Shown here in pieces: positions 45,093 to 52,866 of a DNA stretch of 64,000 bases. The translations under genes and the position numbers were made by a program. The notes below the pieces were generated by a model, which saw nothing but the letters and a program-made list of their open reading frames with translations, did no database searches and had not been told where the DNA came from. Numbering within the stretch: position 1 is the stretch's first letter; every line of letters begins with the position of its first letter. Source of the stretch: Telmatospirillum siberiense (lineage in GTDB: Bacteria > Pseudomonadota > Alphaproteobacteria > Rhodospirillales > Magnetospirillaceae); assembly GCF_002845745.1 (NCBI RefSeq), contig NZ_PIUM01000011.1:1-64000 (forward strand). Reading direction: 5' to 3'.

Positions 45093-45839
45093 TTATCGCG
45101 AAGCCCGGCGCAAATCCTCGGCCACGGCCAGCAGAAAACCCAGTGTCGAATGGAGATAGCGGCGGCTCATTCGTCTGGGTTCCAGCAGGATGCGCCAGAA
45201 CCATTCGAGGTTGAGCCTTTTCGCCGCCGAAGGCGGGGGGGGAGTGAGGCCCAGGGCCATTTTTACCGCCTGTCCGACGCAAAGCGCCCAGCACGGTGGA
45301 AGATGCGCGCGATGCCGATGAACAAAAATCTCGCTTTTCGGGGCGCCGATCCCCATGAACAGCAGGGTCGTACCATGCGCGGCGATCGTCGCGGCAAGGG
45401 TCCGGCAGGCGTCGACGTCTTTCTCGAATCCGAAGGGGGGAACATAGGTTGCGGCATCGAGGGCCCCCGCGGCGGCCCAGGTGGTGATGGCGCGCGCGGT
45501 GTCGTCCTGATCGACGACGAAGAACAGGCGCTGTCCGGCCAGCGTGCATGGATCGGCCATCAGGGTGGCGACGATGTCGCATCCCGTCACCCGTCCCGGC
45601 GAGGGGCAATGACGCAGACGCGCATAATGATGTACCGGAAAGCCGTCGCAGGTCACGATCTCGGCAGCCGCATAGGCTTCCCGGAAGGCCTTGTCGCCTC
45701 GCAAAAGCGCGACATGCTGGATGTTGGGGGTAACCACCAGTCCGACATCGGCGTTGCGCGGCGTGGTGAGAATATGGGCGACCACCTGGGCGGCGGTCAT
45801 CGGGCTGACGGAAAAACCAAAGATGGTCGGCCCGGTCAT
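45093..45839 (-). CDS. WecG/TagA/CpsF family glycosyltransferase
   Basis: A 248-residue cytoplasmic glycosyltransferase (GT26). Typical stretches are VVTPNIQHVALLRGDKAFREAY, VTCDGFPVHHYARL, RVTGCDIVATLM and LLFMGIGAPKSEIFVHRHR, with LEWFWRILLEPRRMSRRYL near the end. It adds a ManNAc-type or related sugar to a lipid-linked intermediate. The true start is at 45839, overlapping the stop of the next upstream gene (ATGA); the frame extending to 46103 is a shadow. Confidence 0.9.
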   Translation of the reverse strand: MTGPTIFGFSVSPMTAAQVVAHILTTPRNADVGLVVTPNIQHVALLRGDKAFREAYAAAEIVTCDGFPVHHYARLRHCPSPGRVTGCDIVATLMADPCTLAGQRLFFVVDQDDTARAITTWAAAGALDAATYVPPFGFEKDVDACRTLAATIAAHGTTLLFMGIGAPKSEIFVHRHRAHLPPCWALCVGQAVKMALGLTPPPPSAAKRLNLEWFWRILLEPRRMSRRYLHSTLGFLLAVAEDLRRASR

Positions 45840-46300
45840 TGGGGCGGTTCCTGGTTTCGTTCGCACATGTTTTTCAGGGTTTCGCAGATGCTGGGAGCCC
45901 CGTGCGGACCGCAAATGCCGTCGGCGCGCGTCGCCGAGACATTGAGGCGGCCGTAATCCTTGCCGGAGGTATCGAGTAGGATCGGCGGATCGGCGGCGAA
46001 GGGATCGCAGGCGGAATAACGACCGTGCGGGGCGCGATAGACGGCGAAGTGGCTGGCGCCGGCGTAGCCGTTGTCCCAGCCGTACGGGCCATAGCCATTC
46101 CACACCGAATTGACGTCATAACGATCGCAATTGAGGCAGCCTAGATATTCCCGGTGCAGCGGTCCGGCATAAATCTGCATGCGCGGCTGGGTGAGGGTGC
46201 CTTGGGCCGCCGCGCCGGACGGTATGAGCGGCAGTGCGGCAAGCGCCAAGAGCGCGAGGAATGCCGCCGCAGATCGGGGTCCTTGATGACGTCTTCTCAC
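45836..46300 (-). CDS. Secreted hypothetical protein of polysaccharide loci
   Basis: A 154-residue protein with a clear signal peptide (FLALLALAALPLIPSGAAAQ). The mature part has EYLGCLNCDRYDVNSVWNG then YGPYGWDNGYAGASHFAVY and a later DPPILLDTSGKDYG, with six cysteines. Similar YLGCLNC proteins occur as unnamed small secreted proteins in other bacteria, from memory. It is located between WecG-type and DUF6492 genes in one operon. Role unknown; a disulfide-bonded periplasmic protein is likely. Confidence 0.65.
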   Translation of the reverse strand: MRRRHQGPRSAAAFLALLALAALPLIPSGAAAQGTLTQPRMQIYAGPLHREYLGCLNCDRYDVNSVWNGYGPYGWDNGYAGASHFAVYRAPHGRYSACDPFAADPPILLDTSGKDYGRLNVSATRADGICGPHGAPSICETLKNMCERNQEPPQ

Positions 46301-46303
46301 GCG

Positions 46304-47302
46304 TCAGCTCCGGCGGCTTCGGCGCAAGGTCTGGAGCAACCTCCGGGCGACGGCGGAGTAGAGCTCCAATCCCTTGAGAAGCAGGCTTTCGTGACGATCG
46401 TAGGGTTGCAGCGCGATCGGAAAATAGGGACGCAACTTTTCCACGACGCGAGCCGGTGGGATGAAGGTGTTGCTTTGCACCACCGCGAACAGGCCGTCGC
46501 TCTCCGGCGCGAAATGGTGGTCGGCCTGCCATTCGTCCAGATTGCGGCCTTTCTTGCCGGCATACCAGACGCTTTCCGAGGCATGCATCGATCGTCGCCC
46601 GGGCCCGGCGGTCACATGGTAACGCTCCAGCAATCCCTCGCGTTCGGCGTTCAGCCAATAGAGCGTGTATTCCGTCCAGTCGATCATGTAGTTGGAGAGA
46701 AGGGTGCGGATCCAATCCCCGGGGTAAAGCTCCTCCAGCCTGCGGTGCAGTCGCTCGACCAGCGTCTTGGATAAAATCGCCGGTGTCCACCAGATGCCGT
46801 CACGGTCGAGATGCGGATCCTGTTGCAGAAGTTCGGCCGAGGGGCGCCACAGATGCGGCTCGCGCATGCGCGGCTGGCAATAGGTGAGGGCCCGGCCGTC
46901 GACGATCAAGTCCTCGATGCCGAACGAGTGGATGGCGAAGACGTCGGGATCGAACACCATGAAATATTCGGTGTCGATGAGAGCCGGAGTATAGAGCTTG
47001 ATGATCTGCTGACGGTGCCAGGGGCGGATCTGGTGGCGTTGATTGAACTCGGCGAAGGCGGTCATATGAACCGACTCGTCGATGACTTCGATGGGAAAGT
47101 CCCGCCAGGCCACGGCGTAGCGCCGGGCGTCCTCGAATTCGTCATGCGGCACGATGACGAGGAATTTGTCGAAGATATCGGGGCTGGAAAAATGGCGCAG
47201 CGACGAGAATAGAACGTCGCAGCGGGCGATATTGTCGGCGTAATGCCGCCCGCGTGTCTTGATGGGGAGGACGGCGCTGATTTTCGTTTCGGGAAGGATC
47301 AT
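46304..47302 (-). CDS. DUF6492 family putative glycosyltransferase
   Basis: A 332-residue soluble protein. The start ISAVLPIKTRGRHYADNIARCD and FDKFLVIVPHDEFEDAR look like a GT-A donor-binding fold. EYFMVFDPDVFAIHSF supplies a DxD-like site, and WHRQQIIKLYTPALI is typical of DUF6492 as I recall it. It would transfer a sugar in the repeat-unit assembly. It lies three bases upstream of the secreted protein gene and 12 bases after the Wzc-like gene, so all are one operon. Confidence 0.75.
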   Translation of the reverse strand: MILPETKISAVLPIKTRGRHYADNIARCDVLFSSLRHFSSPDIFDKFLVIVPHDEFEDARRYAVAWRDFPIEVIDESVHMTAFAEFNQRHQIRPWHRQQIIKLYTPALIDTEYFMVFDPDVFAIHSFGIEDLIVDGRALTYCQPRMREPHLWRPSAELLQQDPHLDRDGIWWTPAILSKTLVERLHRRLEELYPGDWIRTLLSNYMIDWTEYTLYWLNAEREGLLERYHVTAGPGRRSMHASESVWYAGKKGRNLDEWQADHHFAPESDGLFAVVQSNTFIPPARVVEKLRPYFPIALQPYDRHESLLLKGLELYSAVARRLLQTLRRSRRS

Positions 47303-47314
47303 GGGGCGGCGCCG

Positions 47315-49498
47315 TCAGAGGAAGCGATAAACGAAATCTGGGATATAGCTGTGGCGGTTGGTCATGGCGATGCCGGCGATCAGTCCGCCGGCATCCTGTA
47401 CCTGCGTTTTGAGCATCAACGCCACCGGTTTCCTCGTCGCTTCCGCCCGGATGGCCAGGATGGTGGCGTCGGCCAGCAGCGATGTCTCGATGCCGATGAA
47501 GGAGTGGCTGGCCGCCGGGGCGTGAATCACCACGTAATCATGGTTTTGCCGCAGGGCGTCAAACAGTTCGGTGGCTTGGCGTCCGATCGGCATGACGACA
47601 TTGGGCCGGCGTCGTCCGACGACGATGCGGCGCCTTGCAACCGGGGTGAATTCAAAGATGGCATCGGTGGCGCCGTTTACGATCGGCCTCTCCTCCGTCC
47701 CGCTTGCGTTCGGCCTATGGGCTTCTGAGCCGGCGATATCCCGGGGCGTCTCGCCCGCGGCGAGTTCGAGCAACAGCACCGAGCGGGTCGAGCGCCTTTC
47801 CAACTCCTCGACTAGGTCCTCGACGATGGCGGGCAGCCCGTCGTCATCGCGGAAGGAAAGCAGCAGAACCAGTTTGGAGGGCGTCGCCGAACTGTTGTTG
47901 ATGGCCATGATCATCCGGCCATAGTCGTCCTTGCGCGGGCCGTCTCCGTGACGGCCGGGAGGCATCTCCGCTCTTCCCCGGGCTCGCAGCAGCGGCCCGA
48001 TTCTGCTTTCTTTCAACTTGCTGATGATCGTCGGCGCCGGTTCTGAGCTCAAGGGCGCGCTCAGCACCGGCAAGCCGAGCGAGCGTTCGATTTCCTCCGG
48101 GCTCAGGAAGGTTTCCCGCAAACTGGACAGGACGATGACCGAGAGGCCGGCCACCAGGATGCCGGCGACCAGTCCGGCCGCCACGAAGAGGAGCGGTGGA
48201 TTGCTGCGATGGGTCGGCGGGAAGGGCGCCTGGATGATGCGCACATTCGTGCTGGACGAGGTGTCCATCTGATTTTGCTCGATACGCGCGTCCTCGACCT
48301 GGCGTGAGAAGGTCTTGAAGCTTTCGACCAGGAGGTCCCGGTCGATCTCCATGCGGCGAAGCTGATTGGCGGTGCTGATGAGCCGCTGGACGGTTTCGGC
48401 GATTTCCTTGTTCTGCTGTTCGAGCGTCGTTTTGCGGGCTGTTTCGCCGGCGACGTCGGAATTGAGGCGAACGACGCGATCCTGCACGGTGTCATAATAG
48501 GAATTGTGACCGGTACGCACCGCGCTGATCAGACGGGAGTTCTGTTCGCCGATCGCACCATCGACATCGGAGATCTGCTGGTCGACTTGTTGAACGAACG
48601 GCGATTCCGCCATGTAGCGTGCCGCCAGATCGGCGCGGCGGCTTTTGAGCTGCAACAGGGAGAGTTGCATGGTATCGAGCGCATGGGCCGCTTCCGTGTT
48701 GTCGCGGAAGAGCTCGATGCTGGCCGGAACCTTTTTTGCCTCCTTGGCCAGGGCTTCAAGCGTGCGGCTATCCTGGATCAGGGTGTTGTCGTTCTCCAGT
48801 TTGCGCTGAAGCAAAAGACCCTGCAGCGCGACGGTGGAGTTGATCTGGGCGTCGATATTGACCACGCCATGGCTGCGCTGAAAGGCGATCAGTTGCGCAT
48901 TGGCGGCATCGAGCTGTTCGCGCACCTTGTCGCGTTGGGCGATCAGGAAAGACACCCGTCCTTGCATGAAAACACCGGAACGCTGGCGAAAATATTGCGA
49001 AATGAGCTGTTCGAGCACAAGTGCCGCATGGTTGGGGTCGGAATCGGCATAGCTGATTTCGATGAGATTGGCCGCATCGACCTTTTCCAGGTGGAAGCGT
49101 CGGTCGAAGCGCTGCAATGCCTGATCGAGCGTCTCGGTATCCGCCTGTCCGTCCATTTCCTCCTTGACGATGGCCCGATGCAGTTCAGGGCTGGACAGAA
49201 TCTGGGCCTCGACATTGACCACCTGGGTCGGGTCGAAGGCCGGTGCCGCGCGCCCCGCCGACCGATTGAGTTGCATATCATAATAACCGGCATAAAGCGT
49301 AAGAAGCCGGGCCTCCGCCCGATAGACCGGGGGCATGGCGAACGCGATGACAATACTTGTGAATAGAAATATTAAAATAATAGATAAGGCTGTTCCGCGA
49401 TAGTAAAATATCACGTTGAACAAATCTCTCGTAGAGATTTGCGGTGCTGTAGTATGATTCTGTTTTCGTGTGTTTTTATTGTTGTTTTGTGTTGTCAT
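47315..49498 (-). CDS. Wzc-like polysaccharide co-polymerase with degenerate kinase domain
   Basis: A 727-residue inner-membrane protein. Membrane helices at about 36-56 and 435-458 flank a periplasmic coiled-coil region (180-410), the Wzz/PCP layout, with PPTHRSNPPLL before the second helix. The cytoplasmic part should be a BY-kinase, but the P-loop position reads LLLSFRDDDGLPAIVEDL (547-562) with no GKS/T, and the Walker B-like DYVVIHAPA has His659 instead of Asp. There is no tyrosine cluster at the end. It would still set chain length and bridge to the Wza-like protein at 50574, but catalysis seems lost. Confidence 0.85.
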   Translation of the reverse strand: MTTQNNNKNTRKQNHTTAPQISTRDLFNVIFYYRGTALSIILIFLFTSIVIAFAMPPVYRAEARLLTLYAGYYDMQLNRSAGRAAPAFDPTQVVNVEAQILSSPELHRAIVKEEMDGQADTETLDQALQRFDRRFHLEKVDAANLIEISYADSDPNHAALVLEQLISQYFRQRSGVFMQGRVSFLIAQRDKVREQLDAANAQLIAFQRSHGVVNIDAQINSTVALQGLLLQRKLENDNTLIQDSRTLEALAKEAKKVPASIELFRDNTEAAHALDTMQLSLLQLKSRRADLAARYMAESPFVQQVDQQISDVDGAIGEQNSRLISAVRTGHNSYYDTVQDRVVRLNSDVAGETARKTTLEQQNKEIAETVQRLISTANQLRRMEIDRDLLVESFKTFSRQVEDARIEQNQMDTSSSTNVRIIQAPFPPTHRSNPPLLFVAAGLVAGILVAGLSVIVLSSLRETFLSPEEIERSLGLPVLSAPLSSEPAPTIISKLKESRIGPLLRARGRAEMPPGRHGDGPRKDDYGRMIMAINNSSATPSKLVLLLSFRDDDGLPAIVEDLVEELERRSTRSVLLLELAAGETPRDIAGSEAHRPNASGTEERPIVNGATDAIFEFTPVARRRIVVGRRRPNVVMPIGRQATELFDALRQNHDYVVIHAPAASHSFIGIETSLLADATILAIRAEATRKPVALMLKTQVQDAGGLIAGIAMTNRHSYIPDFVYRFL

Positions 49499-49662
49499 TG
49501 ATCATTGCACGTTTTGAGTGTGTCGATTTGATGATAAGGAATTTGGTTGTTTTGCTTCCGGTATGTTAAGGCAACTCCAGGAAACCGGAACAGATATTAG
49601 CTGGTCGGAGTGTGGCTTAAGACGGGCGTTTACGCAATCTGCGATCATTGTTGTCACTGCAA

Positions 49663-49862
49663 TTAATCCTCCGCGTTACGGCGTCCTGTCGAAACGAGGT
49701 TGACCGGGGGCGGTGCTTTGGACCAAGTAATATCGGCGACCGTTGACCTGACGTGTTCGCCGGTATGGCCGCCCATGAAGTGGCGGTCCAGCCGATGGAT
49801 ATCGGCGCTAAGGCCAAGGGACTCATAGAGGCGAGCCACGTCAGGGGATCGTCTGTATAATG
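49663..49862 (-). pseudogene. Possible coding remnant
   Basis: On the minus strand one frame reads SPDVARLYESLGLSADIHRL then DRHFMGGHTGEHVRS and ends at TAA (49663-49665). The composition and codon use look like real coding sequence, but the frame has no start and runs back into the promoter of the PAP2 gene. I suggest the tail of a decayed glycosyl- or sulfotransferase-like gene. Very uncertain. Confidence 0.25.
49855..49860 (+). promoter_or_regulatory. Candidate -10 element of the PAP2 gene
   Basis: TATAAT precedes the PAP2 gene; no good -35 lies 17 bases upstream. A start near 49867 would exclude the ATGs at 49860 and 49863 and favour the GTG at 49908. Confidence 0.3.
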
Positions 49863-49907
49863 ATGACCTTTCCTGGTCGCCAGGTTCGGTCGGACGAGAG
49901 GGATTGC

Positions 49908-50492
49908 GTGACTGATTTTTGGTGGTGGATTACCGATTTCGGAGATAGCGCGGTCACCCTGCCGCTTGCCTTCCTCGTCATCGTCTATCTCGTTTTCATC
50001 TTGCATCGCCGACGCGCCGGCGTGGCCCTGGCCCTGGCTACCGGTGGCACGGCTTTCGTCCTTCTGCTGTTGAAGCTCTCTTTTCGGGCCTGCACCTCGG
50101 GTGGCGGCTTGATCACCAGTCCGAGCGGACATGTGGCGATGAGCGCCGTCGTCTATGGCTGTCTGGCCATCCTGATGGCGAGGGGGACCGCCTGGAGGCT
50201 GCCCATTCTGGCGGGGACGGCCCTGTTCGTTCTCGCTGTCGCCGTTTCGCGGCTGGCCATCGGCGCCCACAATTTGCCGGAAGTGCTGACCGGTATGGGG
50301 GTGGGGACGGGCTTCTCGGTGGCTTTCGGTCTGTCGCTCGGCCATGAGCCGCCGATGATGCACCGGCGCCGTCAATTGCTGGTGATCGCCGCATTGGCGA
50401 TCCTGGTAACCTTTGGATTGAATCCGCCGATAGAGGAGGCTATCGCCGCGATCGCCTCCGATCTGCAGGGCCGCATTCCCGGCTGTGAATGA
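49908..50492 (+). CDS. PAP2 family membrane phosphatase
   Basis: A 194-residue membrane protein with about six helices. The phosphatase motifs are visible: a partial first motif KLSFRACTSGGG, PSGH in SPSGHVAMSA, and SRLAIGAHNLPEVLTG (SRxxxxxH). It may recycle undecaprenyl pyrophosphate released by the polymerase or act on a lipid phosphate. GTG 49908 has GAGAGGG upstream; ATG 49860/49863 are alternatives. It opens the rightward part of the locus and is divergent from the Wzc-like gene. Confidence 0.8.
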   Translation: MTDFWWWITDFGDSAVTLPLAFLVIVYLVFILHRRRAGVALALATGGTAFVLLLLKLSFRACTSGGGLITSPSGHVAMSAVVYGCLAILMARGTAWRLPILAGTALFVLAVAVSRLAIGAHNLPEVLTGMGVGTGFSVAFGLSLGHEPPMMHRRRQLLVIAALAILVTFGLNPPIEEAIAAIASDLQGRIPGCE

Positions 50493-50573
50493 GGCCTGCT
50501 TTCCCGCGCCGCCGGTTTGAATTTCGGTATACCCGGCGTCCCATGACAGTTACATTCCTCCAACTAGAGGGAT

Positions 50574-51317
50574 ATGAACGACGTAGAAATGGAAATGAAA
50601 AAGTTCGTCTGTGCCGCCGTGATCTTGACCGCTCTGGCGGGGTGCGCTCCGAGCGTCGAGCCCCGGCATCAGCAGGCCGCCCATTTTTCTCCGCTGGCCG
50701 GGATGGCCCCCGAATACCGCGTCGGCCCCGGGGACGATCTTTCCGTCGTGCTGCCTTACAATCCCGAACTGAATTATGAAGGTCCGGTCGGACCGGATGG
50801 GCGTTTCACCATGCCCGTCGTCGGCACGGTCTTCGTCGGTGGACAAACCGTCTCCGGCGTGGAGGCCGGTATCGATAAAGCTCTGATCGAGCGCAAGGTG
50901 GTGAAGGAGGCTCATGCCTCCGTCAGCATCCGCCACTACGCCCAGGTGGTCTATGTCGGGGGAGAGGTGAAACTGCCGGGCGCCGTTCCGCTTCGCAACC
51001 AGATGGATCCGTTGCAGGCCATCACCGTGGCCGGGGGGCTTTTGGATACCGCGCGCAGCGAGCAGGTCGTGCTGATCCGGCCCGGCGTCGATGGCAAGCC
51101 GGTCCTGCGGGTCGTCGACCTCGAGGCCCTGATCCACACCGGCGATCCGGCCCAGGCGGTCGCATTGCAGCCGCAGGACACCATCTTCGTTCCGAAGTCG
51201 TCGATCGCCGAGGTCGATCTGTGGATCGACCAGTACATCAACCGGACCCTGCCTTTCAATCGGAGCCTGAGCTACACGATCAACGACAATGCCGGCACCG
51301 CCGCGACGACACCGTGA
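50574..51317 (+). CDS. Wza-like polysaccharide export lipoprotein
   Basis: A 247-residue export protein. A lipoprotein signal (VCAAVILTALAGC) is followed by a Poly_export domain (EYRVGPGDDLSVVLPYNPEL, GRFTMPVVGTVFVGGQT) and SLBB-like repeats (VYVGGEVKLPGAVPL, QPQDTIFVPKSS). It is shorter than Wza and lacks the C-terminal membrane helix, ending DNAGTAATTP. AGAGGG precedes the ATG at 50574; ATGs at 50589 and 50595 are alternatives. With the Wzc-like protein it would form the outer-membrane exit. Confidence 0.9.
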   Translation: MNDVEMEMKKFVCAAVILTALAGCAPSVEPRHQQAAHFSPLAGMAPEYRVGPGDDLSVVLPYNPELNYEGPVGPDGRFTMPVVGTVFVGGQTVSGVEAGIDKALIERKVVKEAHASVSIRHYAQVVYVGGEVKLPGAVPLRNQMDPLQAITVAGGLLDTARSEQVVLIRPGVDGKPVLRVVDLEALIHTGDPAQAVALQPQDTIFVPKSSIAEVDLWIDQYINRTLPFNRSLSYTINDNAGTAATTP

Positions 51318-51353
51318 CGGCGATGACGGACGGATCGGCTGCCGGGGGCGGTC

Positions 51354-52634
51354 ATGGCGCCTGAGAATTCGTTGCCCGGCACCGGCGAGCCGCTTCGGCC
51401 CGCCGTCATGGCCGTTCTTCTTCTGATTCTGCCCTTCTTCGGGCAAAGCTTCCATTATATGAAGGATCTGCTGCCGTTCTGGGCGCTTTCAAAAGCCTTT
51501 CCCATCCTGTCGCTGCCGCTCGCCCTCGTGCTGTTCCGCTATCCGCGCCTGCCCATCCTACGGCAAATCCTGCTGACCTCCGTCTGGCTCATCCTGGTGC
51601 CCAGTTTCTCGGCGATCTATTATTTCAGTCAGGATTTTTTCACCGGCGTTACCGCCCAGGTGAAACTGCTGCCGCTCCTGAACTTCTTTAGCTTCCTCGG
51701 GTTGCTGATCTATCTGCGGCCCAGTTTGCGCGAGCTGACGGTGGCCTTCGTCATCTGGGGCGTCGTGACCTATGTCGCGTTGATCCTGCTGTGGGCTTTG
51801 GTCCCGCAAGCCTGGTACAGCGCGGTTTATGCTTTCGGGTCGTCGCCGCTTTTTTCCATCGATAGCCGTGGCAACCGTATCCGCATGCCAATGTATTTCG
51901 GCATGATCACCCTGTTTTATTGCTATCGCCGTTTCCTCGACGACCACCGCCTGCGCTGGCTGGCCGGGGCGTTCGTGGGATTCGCCCTGACCTTGTGGGT
52001 GGTGAAGACCCGCGCCATGGTGGTCGGCATCGCCGGTGTGGTGGTGATCAACAGCTTCCTGGCCGTCGGTCCGCTGAAGCGCCTGGTTCTCATGCTGGCC
52101 GCGCCCCTGGCTCTGGCCGGGTTGTTCTCCTTCGGTTATCTGAGCTCGATGTTCAGTACCGATTCCAGTACGGGCTTCGATGTGCGTTGGGAAACGGCCT
52201 CCAAGGCGGTCAATTTCCTGGGCGTCGATCCGGTCCGCTGGCTTTTCGGTGTCGGGACCATCAGTCCGACGAGTTCGGACAGCCTTTTCTCCTTCTTCAA
52301 TCATTTCTTTTTTCTGGCCGACATCACCTGGCTCGGCATTCTTTTCGAATACGGCCTGATCGGAGCGGGCTTGATCCTGCTTTACGAAGTACGCGGCGTC
52401 CTGTTTTTTCATCGCCTGAAGCAGCGGGTCGACAGCCATTTTCTGGGCGGCCTCTACGACTACGTCGTCTATGTCATTCTCATTTCGAATCTGTACCCGC
52501 CGACCCTGACGCCCGGCGAAACGGCCATCATCCTGTCGATCTTCGTCTATGTCTGGCATCGCCTCGAAACGGAGGAGGCGATGGCCGAGACTAGCTCCGC
52601 GTTGGATTCCATGCGCGCCCAGGAACAAGAATGA
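51354..52634 (+). CDS. O-antigen polymerase-like membrane protein (Wzy candidate)
   Basis: A 426-residue protein with about eleven membrane helices and a larger periplasmic loop near FSTDSSTGFDVRWETASKAV, followed by FGVGTISPT. These are Wzy/WaaL-type features: a conserved Arg, then GxG. There is no characteristic short motif shared by all polymerases, so the call rests on topology, the loop and locus. It lies between the export lipoprotein and the GH44 gene. Confidence 0.75.
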   Translation: MAPENSLPGTGEPLRPAVMAVLLLILPFFGQSFHYMKDLLPFWALSKAFPILSLPLALVLFRYPRLPILRQILLTSVWLILVPSFSAIYYFSQDFFTGVTAQVKLLPLLNFFSFLGLLIYLRPSLRELTVAFVIWGVVTYVALILLWALVPQAWYSAVYAFGSSPLFSIDSRGNRIRMPMYFGMITLFYCYRRFLDDHRLRWLAGAFVGFALTLWVVKTRAMVVGIAGVVVINSFLAVGPLKRLVLMLAAPLALAGLFSFGYLSSMFSTDSSTGFDVRWETASKAVNFLGVDPVRWLFGVGTISPTSSDSLFSFFNHFFFLADITWLGILFEYGLIGAGLILLYEVRGVLFFHRLKQRVDSHFLGGLYDYVVYVILISNLYPPTLTPGETAIILSIFVYVWHRLETEEAMAETSSALDSMRAQEQE

Positions 52635-52647
52635 GAAGAGCGGGAGG

Positions 52648-52858
52648 CTTAAGGTTTGTCGTCAGTTGCCGGGATATCGTGCTGATGGCCCCAAAAACCG
52701 TCATGGCCGTGTTCGACACGGCCATCCACGTGGTGGGAGCGAACGACGGAGACTTGTTCGGGGGCGTGGATGCCCGGCTCAAGGCCGGGCATGACGTCTT
52801 TTGATTGAATCGCGAAACCAAAATACCAGAAGAGCGGTAAATGACGACAAACCCTAAG
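52648..52858. repeat. Palindromic intergenic element between Wzy and GH44 genes
   Basis: The ends cttaaggtttgtcgtca (52648-52664) and tgacgacaaaccctaag (52842-52858) are inverted repeats (16 of 17). Inside are atggccgtg...cacggccat and tgcccggc (52771-52778) with gccgggca (52784-52791), the same palindrome class as at 4841. The end cttagggtttg resembles the end of the element at 32204. The right edge supplies the AAGGGG that serves as RBS for the next gene. Confidence 0.6.
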
Positions 52859-52866
52859 GGGTCGAG

